In this document: positions 1 through 7,693 of the stretch, piece by piece | Position numbering within the stretch: the first letter of the stretch is position 1 | Layout of the letters: each line of letters starts with the position of its first letter | Origin: a bacterium | GTDB lineage: Bacteria; Ratteibacteria; UBA8468; B48-G9; DTJG01 | DNA length: 14,357 nt | Reading direction: 5' to 3' | NCBI GenBank assembly: GCA_026418655.1 | Contig: JAOAAW010000007.1 | Span: forward strand, 1 to 14,357 | Notes under the pieces: generated by a model | The model's database searches: none | Seen by the model: only the letters and a program-made list of their open reading frames with translations | Told to the model about the DNA's origin: nothing | Program-made: the position numbers and the translations under genes

Positions 1-724
1 AAATTATTCTTCTCAATAAAGAGTCATCTGTCAGCACTGCTCCGCCTTCTCCTGTTGTAATATGGTGCGCAGGATAGAAACTGCAGGTTGAAATATGTCC
101 AAAAGTACCTGTATACTTACCTCTATATTTTGAACCCAAACTGTCGCAATTGTCTTCAACAAACCAAAGATTATATTTTCTGATAATCCTCAATATGTTA
201 TCTAAATCTAAAGGGTTTCCAAGTGTATGGGCAATAAAAATTGCCCTTGTTTTTTTGCTTATTGCTTTTTCTATTTTATCCACCTGAATATTATAATTTC
301 CTGGTTCAATATCAATGAACACAGGTATCAAATTATTTTGAATAATAGGATTCAGGGTTGTTGGAAATCCACAGGCGGTTGTAATAACCTCGTCCCCGGG
401 TCTTAATCTTCTATCCTTCAAAAGAGGTGAAGTTAATGCAGAAATAGCAAGAAGATTGGCAGAAGAACCGGAATTGGTTAAGAGACAATATTTCATTCCA
501 AGAAATTTCGCCAGTCTTTCTTCCAATAATCGTGCATACTTTCCGGCTGTCAACCAGAAATCAAGAGAAGAATCTACAAGATTAATCAATTCTTTTTCAT
601 CATAAATTCTACCGGCATAATTGATATATGTCTTACCGGGAATAAATCTTTCTTTCTTACTACTTTCAGAAAACTTTTTGATATATTTGAAAATTTTTTT
701 CTTAAACTTTTCTTTCTCTCTCAT
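1..724 (-). CDS. rfbH: CDP-4-dehydro-6-deoxyglucose 3-dehydrase (E1), 5' part, runs off the window
   Basis: The first 241 codons of a PLP-dependent dehydrase are visible; the rest lies beyond position 1, so the truncation is the window edge and not a lesion. With its reductase partner, E1 removes the C3 hydroxyl of CDP-4-keto-6-deoxyglucose in the cytoplasm. The segment SFYPAHHITTGEGG (residues 215-228) carries His220 where aminotransferases have the PLP lysine, the hallmark of E1. D191 should contact the PLP ring nitrogen and C193 matches the first cysteine ligand of the unusual [2Fe-2S] centre of the Yersinia enzyme; the other three ligands would be outside the window. Further matches to RfbH are TNSGSSANLL and GFPTTLNPIIQN. 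The ATG overlaps the stop of the radical SAM gene (ATGA), so translation is probably coupled. Known RfbH proteins are about 435 residues. Confidence 0.93.
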   Translation of the reverse strand, partial: MREKEKFKKKIFKYIKKFSESSKKERFIPGKTYINYAGRIYDEKELINLVDSSLDFWLTAGKYARLLEERLAKFLGMKYCLLTNSGSSANLLAISALTSPLLKDRRLRPGDEVITTACGFPTTLNPIIQNNLIPVFIDIEPGNYNIQVDKIEKAISKKTRAIFIAHTLGNPLDLDNILRIIRKYNLWFVEDNCDSLGSKYRGKYTGTFGHISTCSFYPAHHITTGEGGAVLTDDSLLRRII

Positions 725-1836
725 TTTACAAAATCTTCTTCTGTAAAAACTTCTGAATATGGTACAGGAAGTTCTTTTCCATAAATTTTTTTAACTACAT
801 ACTTTTCTATGAAGTTCCTATCTTCTGCGATTAGACAGGTATCAACATATTCTCCAAAGTATTTGATTTTTAAGCCTTTTTCAATAATATCCTTTAATGG
901 TTCTTTGAAAAAGTTACCGAGAGATACGTGAATATAAGGACACGGCATTACATCTCCATATTCAGTTATTGAAATCATTCTTTTTACTGCGATACAACCA
1001 AGGTCAAGTCCGTAGGCAGGTGTTAAATGAGTAAAAACATTATATTTTTTTTCAAGTTCCCTCATATAATCCATATCTTCTCTGGTAACAAGAACGTCAA
1101 AATTTCCTTCCCAATCACCAACAGGCTTTCCATAGGTAACAAAAACACCAACACCCTTTTCGTTAAAAAATTCAATAAATTTTATAAACTCATCGCTTCT
1201 CAATCTTTGTTTTGTAACAACTGTCTGAATAATCACATTAAGTCCGGCATTAATAGCAGCATCAAGGGCTCTCAAACATCTCTGATGTGAACCGGGACTA
1301 CGCCTGAATTCATCGTGTTCTTTAGGTTCGAGACCATCAATACTGAGCTGAATTTTATCAACACCTATCTTCTTAAGGTGCCTCGCTCTCTCTTCATTAA
1401 GAAACCAGCCATTGGTATCAGCAACAATCCAGAATTTTGATGGGTCTATTGCTTCAACCACCCTATCAAAGTCAGGGAAAACAAGTGGTTCTCCACCAGT
1501 AATAACAATCTGCGCAAGTCCTATTGCATCTGCCTGTTTAGAAAGTTCTTTTACATCTTCTGGAGTAAAGATTCTGTGTCTACCTTTTTTGCGTAATTTT
1601 GTTATGTCACAATGCTGGCAGTGAAAATTACATCTGTAATTATATTGAAACTGGATTATAGCGATACTTTCACCTTTCCTGACTTTTTCTTCATATTTCA
1701 TAATTTTTTCATAGACATACGGTTTCTCCTGCGCAAGTTTGCTCCTTTTTTCAGATTCATCTTTGTTCACCTTTTTCTCAGTCAAATTTTCAGATTCAGG
1801 ACTTCCCCACTTTATTAATTTCAGTGATCTTTCCAT
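721..1836 (-). CDS. Radical SAM protein with twitch/SPASM-like C-terminus, sugar operon member
   Basis: A 371-residue radical SAM enzyme. The CX3CX2C motif (C69, C73, C76) should hold the [4Fe-4S]-SAM cluster, GGEP at 114-117 should bind the SAM methionine, and QLSIDG (163-168) is typical of the barrel. The C-terminal part has C281, C299 (in MPCPY) and C334, which suggests a twitch or reduced SPASM domain with an auxiliary cluster. Residues 1-50 are very charged and precede the barrel. Start: ATG at 1836 with AAGGAG nine bases upstream, 30 bases after the methyltransferase stop. The 3' end overlaps rfbH by ATGA. The radical chemistry is not identifiable by sight. DesII, a radical SAM sugar deaminase, and SPASM enzymes that oxidise or epimerise substrates are the nearest known roles. 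Its place before rfbH suggests a nucleotide-sugar substrate; a protein or peptide substrate cannot be excluded. Confidence 0.85.
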   Translation of the reverse strand: MERSLKLIKWGSPESENLTEKKVNKDESEKRSKLAQEKPYVYEKIMKYEEKVRKGESIAIIQFQYNYRCNFHCQHCDITKLRKKGRHRIFTPEDVKELSKQADAIGLAQIVITGGEPLVFPDFDRVVEAIDPSKFWIVADTNGWFLNEERARHLKKIGVDKIQLSIDGLEPKEHDEFRRSPGSHQRCLRALDAAINAGLNVIIQTVVTKQRLRSDEFIKFIEFFNEKGVGVFVTYGKPVGDWEGNFDVLVTREDMDYMRELEKKYNVFTHLTPAYGLDLGCIAVKRMISITEYGDVMPCPYIHVSLGNFFKEPLKDIIEKGLKIKYFGEYVDTCLIAEDRNFIEKYVVKKIYGKELPVPYSEVFTEEDFVK

Positions 1837-1866
1837 TGAAAATTTCTCCTTTTTTAAAGTGCTCTT

Positions 1867-2994
1867 CTATTTTAAACCCTGTTCATCTAAAACTTTTACC
1901 TCGATCTTCATTTGGAATTGCTTTTTGATAATCTTTACTACTTCCCGTGAATAACTCCCTGCCATAACAATAATCGCCTCAACAGGGTCTAAATTAAGCG
2001 TTTCTGGTGAAACTATAGGAATATGCGTTGCTGGCGTAAATCTACCCTGTTTGAAAGGTGCAGAGTCAACTACGTATTTAATTTTTTTCAACATTTTCAA
2101 AAAGCAGAGTATTGTCAGTGCTTGATGTCCGGCACCCCACACAGCAACCTTTTTATCTTCAAATTTTGAAAGATAATTATCAATCCGGGTACAAAGTTTC
2201 TTCTGTTGAGACAGAAAAACTGAAAAATCAATTATTTTTCTTTTTCTCACAATCGCTGAAATTATATAGTCCTGCCATATTTCTTTGCATTCTAATACTT
2301 CAAAACCACTAAGGCTAAGGACAGTTTCCAATGTATCCTTTGTAAAATAAAAAAGATGGTCAAGCATAAATTCAGAAAAAAGTTTTTTTCTCAGTATCAT
2401 ATCAAAATTTGGAACCTCAACAATGCCTGCAGCGTTATCTTTAAGATTGTTATATATTCCTTTGAGAATTCCGCAGGGATCTGGAAGATGTTCAAGATAA
2501 CTCATCATAACAAACCCATCAAAAGGTGCATATTTAAGAATATGGTCCCTGCCCGCAACAAAATCTTTGACAACCATTAAACCTTTTTTCCTGCATTTTT
2601 CAACAAGTTCTCTGTTATGTTCAATTCCATACGCCCTTACACCTGTTTTCCCCATAATTGAGAGGAATTCTCCTGCACCGCATCCTATTTCAATAATCTT
2701 TTTTCCTTTAAGGGAAAAATCTTTAACAAATTTCATAAATTGTTTTTCACGAAATCTTTTCATTTCGTCTGATATTCCAGTTGCTCGTATGACATCTTTG
2801 AAGTACTCCACAGGTTTATTTTGCAACTGAACTACACCACAGAATTTGCATTGAAAAATTTTCAGGATTATCCGTTTATCAAACTTGAGTTCCTCTCCTG
2901 ATGGCAAAAACTGTGCTCTTGATGGCATATTCTTCATTATCAGACCTGGTTTATTCTGTAAAATACTTCCACAAGTTCTGCATTTAGTTCTCAT
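1867..2994 (-). CDS. Three-domain sugar C-methyltransferase (TylC3/TcaB9/NovU type)
   Basis: A 375-residue SAM-dependent methyltransferase with the layout of NDP-4-ketosugar C-methyltransferases. It has an N-terminal zinc-binding module (C5/C8 and C49/C52, two CxxC pairs), a Rossmann SAM domain with motif I IIEIGCGAGEF (100-110) and YLEHLPDP (166-173), and a C-terminal Rossmann-like domain starting near VWGAGHQAL (285-293). In TcaB9, enzymes of this kind abstract the C3 proton of a 4-keto sugar and methylate it; the Glu-His pair used there is matched here by D212-H213 before LFYFT. The ATG at 2994 overlaps the Nudix stop (ATGA). The likely product is a C-methyl branch on a keto sugar made by this operon; which sugar is unknown. 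A distant member acting on a non-sugar substrate is possible, but the domain set argues for sugar C-methylation. Confidence 0.85.
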   Translation of the reverse strand: MRTKCRTCGSILQNKPGLIMKNMPSRAQFLPSGEELKFDKRIILKIFQCKFCGVVQLQNKPVEYFKDVIRATGISDEMKRFREKQFMKFVKDFSLKGKKIIEIGCGAGEFLSIMGKTGVRAYGIEHNRELVEKCRKKGLMVVKDFVAGRDHILKYAPFDGFVMMSYLEHLPDPCGILKGIYNNLKDNAAGIVEVPNFDMILRKKLFSEFMLDHLFYFTKDTLETVLSLSGFEVLECKEIWQDYIISAIVRKRKIIDFSVFLSQQKKLCTRIDNYLSKFEDKKVAVWGAGHQALTILCFLKMLKKIKYVVDSAPFKQGRFTPATHIPIVSPETLNLDPVEAIIVMAGSYSREVVKIIKKQFQMKIEVKVLDEQGLK

Positions 2995-3482
2995 ATGTAT
3001 TTTCTGTAGATTTCATGAACCCTGATAAGGTTTTCTGGACAAAAATTATGCCATTTAAGGTAACCATTATCCTTTTCTGATAAACCATAGTTTGGGGGCT
3101 CAAATGTTTCAGGAAGAAATCCTTTGTAAAGAAAAGATATAAAATGACCTCTTGTGCGTTGAGGAAGTATTATTTCATTTATTGCTATTGGTTCAGGTTC
3201 AAACTCTACCGGCGCCCCAATCTCTGATTCCGCAACCTTTATGACCCTTTCCATCAATTTTTCTTTGTATCTCACAATTCCGCCAGGAATATGCCAGCCC
3301 TTTCCATTATATGGGTCATCTCTCCAGGCAAGTAGAGTTCTGTTTCTTCCATCCTTAATTAATAAATCAACATTTACCATCGGTACAATCCTTGTGACGA
3401 AAAGGAAAATTTCGTCTGGAAGTCCTATCTCAGGTTTTTTAATTACTTTCTCCAGTATTTCTATTGCCTGACAGATATTCAT
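2991..3482 (-). CDS. Nudix-fold protein resembling GDP-mannose mannosyl hydrolase
   Basis: A 163-residue Nudix-fold protein. The Nudix box lies at 68-90 and begins correctly (G68, E74) but is degenerate where the catalytic REUXEEXGU stands: it reads KVAESEIGA (82-90), so Arg is Lys, the first Glu is Val and the next Glu is Ser, leaving E87. GDP-mannose mannosyl hydrolase (Gmm) has a comparably altered box and cleaves GDP-hexoses by C-O rather than P-O attack. GWHIPGG (62-68) and GHFISFLYKG also fit the GDP-mannose-type Nudix group. It may trim GDP-sugars, balance GDP-mannose use by Gmd, or hydrolyse a by-product; it could also be a sugar-binding protein without hydrolase activity. The ATG lies one base after the stop of the upstream reductase gene, with no clear Shine-Dalgarno, so coupled translation is likely. 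Confidence 0.82.
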   Translation of the reverse strand: MNICQAIEILEKVIKKPEIGLPDEIFLFVTRIVPMVNVDLLIKDGRNRTLLAWRDDPYNGKGWHIPGGIVRYKEKLMERVIKVAESEIGAPVEFEPEPIAINEIILPQRTRGHFISFLYKGFLPETFEPPNYGLSEKDNGYLKWHNFCPENLIRVHEIYRKYI

Positions 3483-3483
3483 T

Positions 3484-4362
3484 CTAATAATGAAACTCGT
3501 TTATATTAATTAATTCAGATTGTGATTGATACCAGCTGTACAAATCCTGTATCGCAACTTCCAATTTTGTAAACTGGAAATTTCCGATTTCACCTAACAG
3601 AAGAGAGTTATCACCACTGTATTCAAGAGAACTTTCCTGTTTGACAATAATACCGGTTTTTTTACCGGATATTTCAAGAACTTTTTCTGCCACTGTTTTG
3701 AAATCAAAAATATATCCTGAACAAACATTGTAAACTTTATGACGATTGTTATTTTCTATAAACCATTTTACAATTTTGACGAAGTCATTAACGTAGAGGA
3801 AATCAAATCTTTTGTTTTGTGGGATGATAATTGGGAGATTCATAAGCACCTTACAACAATAATTTGAAACAACTCTGTATCGCCAGTCCTCATATTTCCC
3901 AAAAACAGCAAAAAGACGGAGATTAACAATATTATTGCTGGCAAGTGTATATTTTGTCATGATATATTTTGAAAACCCATACTGATCATTAGGAACATAT
4001 TTATCAAAAAATCCCTCATTCATTCTGGGTGTCCAATGTTCTCTATCAAATTCAGCACCGGAGCCCAAAAAAATAAGTTTTTCAAAATAATCCTTGCATC
4101 TTACGATGTTAAAAAACATTTTAAGATTATTTTCTAAAACTTTTCCGGGATCTTTCCCTGAATTTTTTGGTGCAGCATCATATGTGGCTGCGTGAATAAT
4201 TACATTAAAGTCTCCTTTTTTTATATACCTGAAAACATTTTCAGCCTCAAGCAGGTTAAGTTCATTTTTTTTAGGAGCATCAACAATAAATTCAAAAGAA
4301 AGTTGTTCTGCAAGATTTCTTGCTATAAATCCGCCACCACCTGTGATTAAAATCTTTTTCAT
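3484..4362 (-). CDS. NAD(P)-dependent epimerase/dehydratase-type SDR, candidate YerF-like reductase
   Basis: A 292-residue extended short-chain dehydrogenase/reductase of the NDP-sugar type. The dinucleotide motif is TGGGGFIA (7-14), with Ala in place of the usual third Gly. GSGAEFD (100-106) supplies the active-site Ser (S101) and Y128-x3-K132 the catalytic pair. The FDFLYVNDFV segment is typical of NDP-sugar SDRs. At 292 residues it is shorter than the 4,6-dehydratases here (330 and 347). It follows the TPP enzyme with one base between stop and ATG. In yersiniose synthesis an SDR (YerF) reduces the acetyl branch put on by a TPP enzyme (YerE), so a reductase role on the TPP product is the best contextual guess. 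The sequence alone only supports an NDP-sugar epimerase, dehydratase or reductase. Confidence 0.85.
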   Translation of the reverse strand: MKKILITGGGGFIARNLAEQLSFEFIVDAPKKNELNLLEAENVFRYIKKGDFNVIIHAATYDAAPKNSGKDPGKVLENNLKMFFNIVRCKDYFEKLIFLGSGAEFDREHWTPRMNEGFFDKYVPNDQYGFSKYIMTKYTLASNNIVNLRLFAVFGKYEDWRYRVVSNYCCKVLMNLPIIIPQNKRFDFLYVNDFVKIVKWFIENNNRHKVYNVCSGYIFDFKTVAEKVLEISGKKTGIIVKQESSLEYSGDNSLLLGEIGNFQFTKLEVAIQDLYSWYQSQSELININEFHY

Positions 4363-4363
4363 T

Positions 4364-6142
4364 TTATTCCAGTATGTTGCCTTTTAATTCTTCCCTGTCC
4401 AAAAATGGCCATAAATCTTCAAGCGGTTTGGAAACAATAGATCCATCAGGTTTTACTTCTGAAATAAGCCGTGGTGCTGTCGGAAGATCGGGATTTATCA
4501 TTAATTCGCACACTATCGGTGTATCTGTATCAAGTACACCTTTGACTTTCTCTTTGATATTTTCGTGGTTGAATATTCGGGTATTTTTCAAACCATATGC
4601 AGAAGCTATTTTACAAGTATCAGGCAAGGTCAATCCACTGGAAGGATCGCAACCTACAAAATGCCCTTTAAAATGGCCTTTTTGCATATTTCGTATAGAG
4701 GCATATCCATTGTTGTTTAGAATAAATATTTTCAGTGGAAGATTTAGTCTTGCAACTGTCTCTAATTCTTGAATGTTAAGCTGCAGTCCACCATCTCCAA
4801 TAATACTAACAACCCTTTTTCTGCCACTGGCAATACAAGCGCCAATGCTTGCAGGAAGTCCATAACCCATTGCACCGAGACCCGGATTATTAAAAATCCT
4901 CTGTCCTTTCTTAACCTTAAATGCCTGCATTGTAATTTCACTGCAACTGCCTGAACTTCCTGGAACAAGAATATCGTTTTCTTCCATCAAATCAGAAAGG
5001 ACATCTATGAAAACATAAGTATTAACATAATTCTTTTCATTCCAGTATTCAGGTAGCACCACTGGATATTTCTCTTTCATTTCTCTACACCAGGCAAGCC
5101 AAGCTGACCAAACATGTTTTTTAATCTTATGTTTTTGTTTTAAAAATTCCAGGATAAACTCTTTTGCATCACAACAGATTGGCAACTCAATCCATGTATC
5201 AATCTTTGCTATTTCAAAAGGATCAATATCAATAATAATTTTTTTTGCTTTCGGTGCAAAATTTTTATAATTAAAACCAACCTGTGCAAGATCAAGTCGT
5301 GCACCGATTGAAATTAGCAAGTCTGAATTCTGAAGTACAAAGTTTGCCCCGCGCTGACCTATCGAACCCGGTCTGCCTGCGAAAAGTCTATGTTGCTCTG
5401 GAAGGAAATCTATTGATTTCCATGTTGTTAGGATCGGTATATCCAGATATTCAATCAGTTCAAGAAATTCATCAAGAACCTTTGCAAGTCTTATACCATT
5501 TCCAGCAAATATTACCGGTCTTTTAGAATTATTAAGCATCTTTATTGTTTTATCAACCAGATTTTCAATATCTAACCCACTGGGTTTCGCTTTCATCCCA
5601 TCAAAGGGTTTTAAATGCTTTTCATCTATGCTTGCTGCTTGAACATCAAGTGGTATATCTATCCATACAGGACCCGGCCGACCGGTTGTTGCCATATATA
5701 CTGCTTTTTCAATCTCGTATCTTATACTTGTGGGCTCGACAATTGTTACAGCATATTTCGTTATTGGCCTCACAAGAGAAATAATGTCAACTTCCTGAAC
5801 ACCTTTCTGCCTCAATCCAGTTCCTTTTAACATATCCTGTCTTTTAACCTGCCCCGACAATATCAGTACCGGTACTGAATCAATCCAAGCACCAGCTACT
5901 CCGGTTATTGCATTGGTACCACCCGGTCCTGTCGTTACAAGAGCAACACCGAATTTTCCTGTATATTGAGCGTATGCGTCGGCAGCGATAACCGCTGCCT
6001 GTTCGTGAAGGCAACAGATGTACTGAAGTCCTGATTTCCCAAGAGAATCGACCAAATGCATAGCCCCACCGCCTGGCAACATAAATACTGAGTTAATTCC
6101 CTGTTCAGATATGAAGCTAAAAACATAATCAGAAAGTTTCAT
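4364..6142 (-). CDS. Acetolactate-synthase-like TPP enzyme, candidate YerE-like two-carbon transferase
   Basis: A 592-residue thiamine-diphosphate enzyme with the full three-domain acetolactate synthase plan. The N-terminal PYR domain has the catalytic glutamate E47 in LHEQAA. The middle domain covers about 190-340. The C-terminal PP domain has the metal-TPP motif GDG (449-451) running to NN at 476-477. All key positions look intact. The chosen start is the ATG at 6142, with AAAGG seven bases upstream and 13 bases after the NeuB stop; the in-frame TTG at 6163 would overlap that gene. True acetolactate synthase belongs to valine/isoleucine synthesis and would usually sit with ilvN and ilvC. 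Here it is surrounded by nucleotide-sugar genes, with rfbF, rfbG and rfbH in the same operon, as is YerE, which transfers a two-carbon unit from pyruvate to CDP-4-keto-3,6-dideoxyglucose. That role is inferred. Decarboxylation of a keto-acid sugar made by the NeuB-like neighbour is an alternative. Confidence 0.9.
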   Translation of the reverse strand: MKLSDYVFSFISEQGINSVFMLPGGGAMHLVDSLGKSGLQYICCLHEQAAVIAADAYAQYTGKFGVALVTTGPGGTNAITGVAGAWIDSVPVLILSGQVKRQDMLKGTGLRQKGVQEVDIISLVRPITKYAVTIVEPTSIRYEIEKAVYMATTGRPGPVWIDIPLDVQAASIDEKHLKPFDGMKAKPSGLDIENLVDKTIKMLNNSKRPVIFAGNGIRLAKVLDEFLELIEYLDIPILTTWKSIDFLPEQHRLFAGRPGSIGQRGANFVLQNSDLLISIGARLDLAQVGFNYKNFAPKAKKIIIDIDPFEIAKIDTWIELPICCDAKEFILEFLKQKHKIKKHVWSAWLAWCREMKEKYPVVLPEYWNEKNYVNTYVFIDVLSDLMEENDILVPGSSGSCSEITMQAFKVKKGQRIFNNPGLGAMGYGLPASIGACIASGRKRVVSIIGDGGLQLNIQELETVARLNLPLKIFILNNNGYASIRNMQKGHFKGHFVGCDPSSGLTLPDTCKIASAYGLKNTRIFNHENIKEKVKGVLDTDTPIVCELMINPDLPTAPRLISEVKPDGSIVSKPLEDLWPFLDREELKGNILE

Positions 6143-6155
6143 CTTAGCGCCTTTC

Positions 6156-7688
6156 CTAAACAATTGGCTTATAAAGCCAGTCGCTCCAGAATGTCATATA
6201 TGTTTTTCTATCCTTATTTTTTTCAATGTTTTCATCATCATAGAAAGAATCTTCTGCAAAATGTGTGGTTGAAATTTCCTCAAAGATAGCACCACCAGAA
6301 GAACCAAATGCGTGTTTTTTCCCTCTTTCTATTATTATCATATCGCCCTTTTTGTAATGTTTCTCAGTACCTTCAAGATTTATTATTAAATCACCATAGA
6401 GAACATTAAATGTTTCTTCTTTTTTCACGTGGTAGTGTGTGGGATTTTTTTGACCTGGAAGTAAAATAATCAGTTTCTTGCAGTATTCCCTATTAATGCA
6501 ATTTATCATAGCACATCCCCATTTCTCAAATTTGTCAATTCCGTAGTGATGCGAGAGTTCAAATTCTAGCTTGTTTGGAAGTACCACGTTTCCTGCTATA
6601 AGAATTGGCTTTATTTTATTCATAATCTGAACAATTCTTGCCCTCAAATCTTTAATCATAACATCTTCTTTGAGCACTGGTTCATTTATGGAAATATCCT
6701 TTTTTGCAATGAATTCTGTGTATTTGGACATATCATTCGCAACCAGTTGACCGGAAATGTTTGGAATAGCAAAAAACACTTTTTCATGTGTAATTTTTTC
6801 TCCTTTTTTTATTTCATTTTTTGCAAAAACTCCTCTTTTCAAACCCTGCAGGTCACTTAATTCTTTTGTAGAAAAACTTCTCCTGACACCTGTCACTCCA
6901 CACATCTCAAACGCTTTTTTCGCGGATATCAACCATTTTTCAATCTGTTGCGGTGTTGATGAATACGCATTCAATTGATATTTTTCAGTTTTTAAACCAA
7001 TATGTCTTTCAAATATTCTTGCACCCTTTCCTATTGCGATCTGTATTGAATCACAATTTTCAGGGTTTTCATGTGTAGAAAATCCAATAGCGATTTCAGG
7101 ATACCTCTGTTTTAAAAGATCAATCTGGTTCAACTGTAAATTTTCATCTGCAGTTGGATACTCTCCTACACAATGCATTAGGGCAAATACCTTTTCTCTG
7201 TGTTCAAAAAAAAGCACCACTTTATCAATATCATCAAGTGATGCGCCAGCAGTGGATGCTATAATCGGTTTATCTGTTTTTACAACTTTCTCAAGCAAGG
7301 GCCAATCCGTGAAGGAGCAACTGCCAATTTTTATGATATCAAATCCATGCTTTTCAATCCTGTCAACCGATATTTCGTCAAATGGAGTGCAGATGGTAAG
7401 AAAATTAAATTTCTTTATTTCCTGCAATATTTTCAAAAATTCTGATTCTGTCAGTCTGGTTTCGAGAAATCTTTTTATATACTTAAGGTCGTGCCTGTTC
7501 TTATAATCTGGATGTATAAATGTATCAAGGTCCCTGTATTGCAATTTTATGGCGAAATCAAAATCAGAAACAAATCCCTCTTTTATCCTGGCAAATTGTT
7601 GTACTATTTTCAAACCATGCTCTAAATTTCCCATGTGGTTGTTTGCCATTTCAAAAATAAACAATGGTTTCTTCAAAAACTCTTTCAT
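6156..7688 (-). CDS. NeuB-family sugar-acid synthase fused to SAF and C-terminal cupin
   Basis: A 510-residue fusion. Residues 1 to about 270 form a NeuB-type TIM barrel, the domain that condenses phosphoenolpyruvate with an aldose. The two metal-binding histidines appear to be kept (H206 in GFSTH, H229 in ERHIGL). The next segment of sialic acid synthases, which normally reads like PGPDHKAS, is replaced by KTEKYQLNAYSS (233-244), so the substrate may differ. Residues about 280-345 are a SAF (antifreeze-like) domain, which normally helps bind the aldose. Residues about 350-510 are a cupin with HYH (418-420), E425 and H459 as likely metal ligands, resembling D-lyxose-isomerase-like cupins. The ATG at 7688 has a perfect AGGAGGT seven bases upstream; an earlier in-frame ATG at 7739 lies inside rfbG and lacks this signal. 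No NeuA or NeuC gene is in the window, so the acceptor and product are unknown. Confidence 0.88.
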   Translation of the reverse strand: MKEFLKKPLFIFEMANNHMGNLEHGLKIVQQFARIKEGFVSDFDFAIKLQYRDLDTFIHPDYKNRHDLKYIKRFLETRLTESEFLKILQEIKKFNFLTICTPFDEISVDRIEKHGFDIIKIGSCSFTDWPLLEKVVKTDKPIIASTAGASLDDIDKVVLFFEHREKVFALMHCVGEYPTADENLQLNQIDLLKQRYPEIAIGFSTHENPENCDSIQIAIGKGARIFERHIGLKTEKYQLNAYSSTPQQIEKWLISAKKAFEMCGVTGVRRSFSTKELSDLQGLKRGVFAKNEIKKGEKITHEKVFFAIPNISGQLVANDMSKYTEFIAKKDISINEPVLKEDVMIKDLRARIVQIMNKIKPILIAGNVVLPNKLEFELSHHYGIDKFEKWGCAMINCINREYCKKLIILLPGQKNPTHYHVKKEETFNVLYGDLIINLEGTEKHYKKGDMIIIERGKKHAFGSSGGAIFEEISTTHFAEDSFYDDENIEKNKDRKTYMTFWSDWLYKPIV

Positions 7689-7693
7689 TTGCT

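Noticed and set aside
1..724. Truncated rfbH as a pseudogene
   Set aside because: The reading frame is open to the window edge with key residues conserved; the missing part is simply outside the window.
1027..1818. Plus-strand open frames opposite the radical SAM gene
   Set aside because: They are low-complexity, Phe/Ile-rich shadows of a well-supported minus-strand gene and have no recognisable domain.
4364..6142. Call as true acetolactate synthase (ilvB) for branched-chain amino acids
   Set aside because: No ilvN, ilvC or ilvD is nearby and the gene is embedded in a nucleotide-sugar operon; the fold is shared but context argues for a sugar role.
6156..7688. Sialic, legionaminic or pseudaminic acid cluster
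   Set aside because: Only a NeuB-family gene is seen. There is no CMP-sugar synthetase, hydrolysing epimerase or amino-sugar aminotransferase, and the substrate segment differs.
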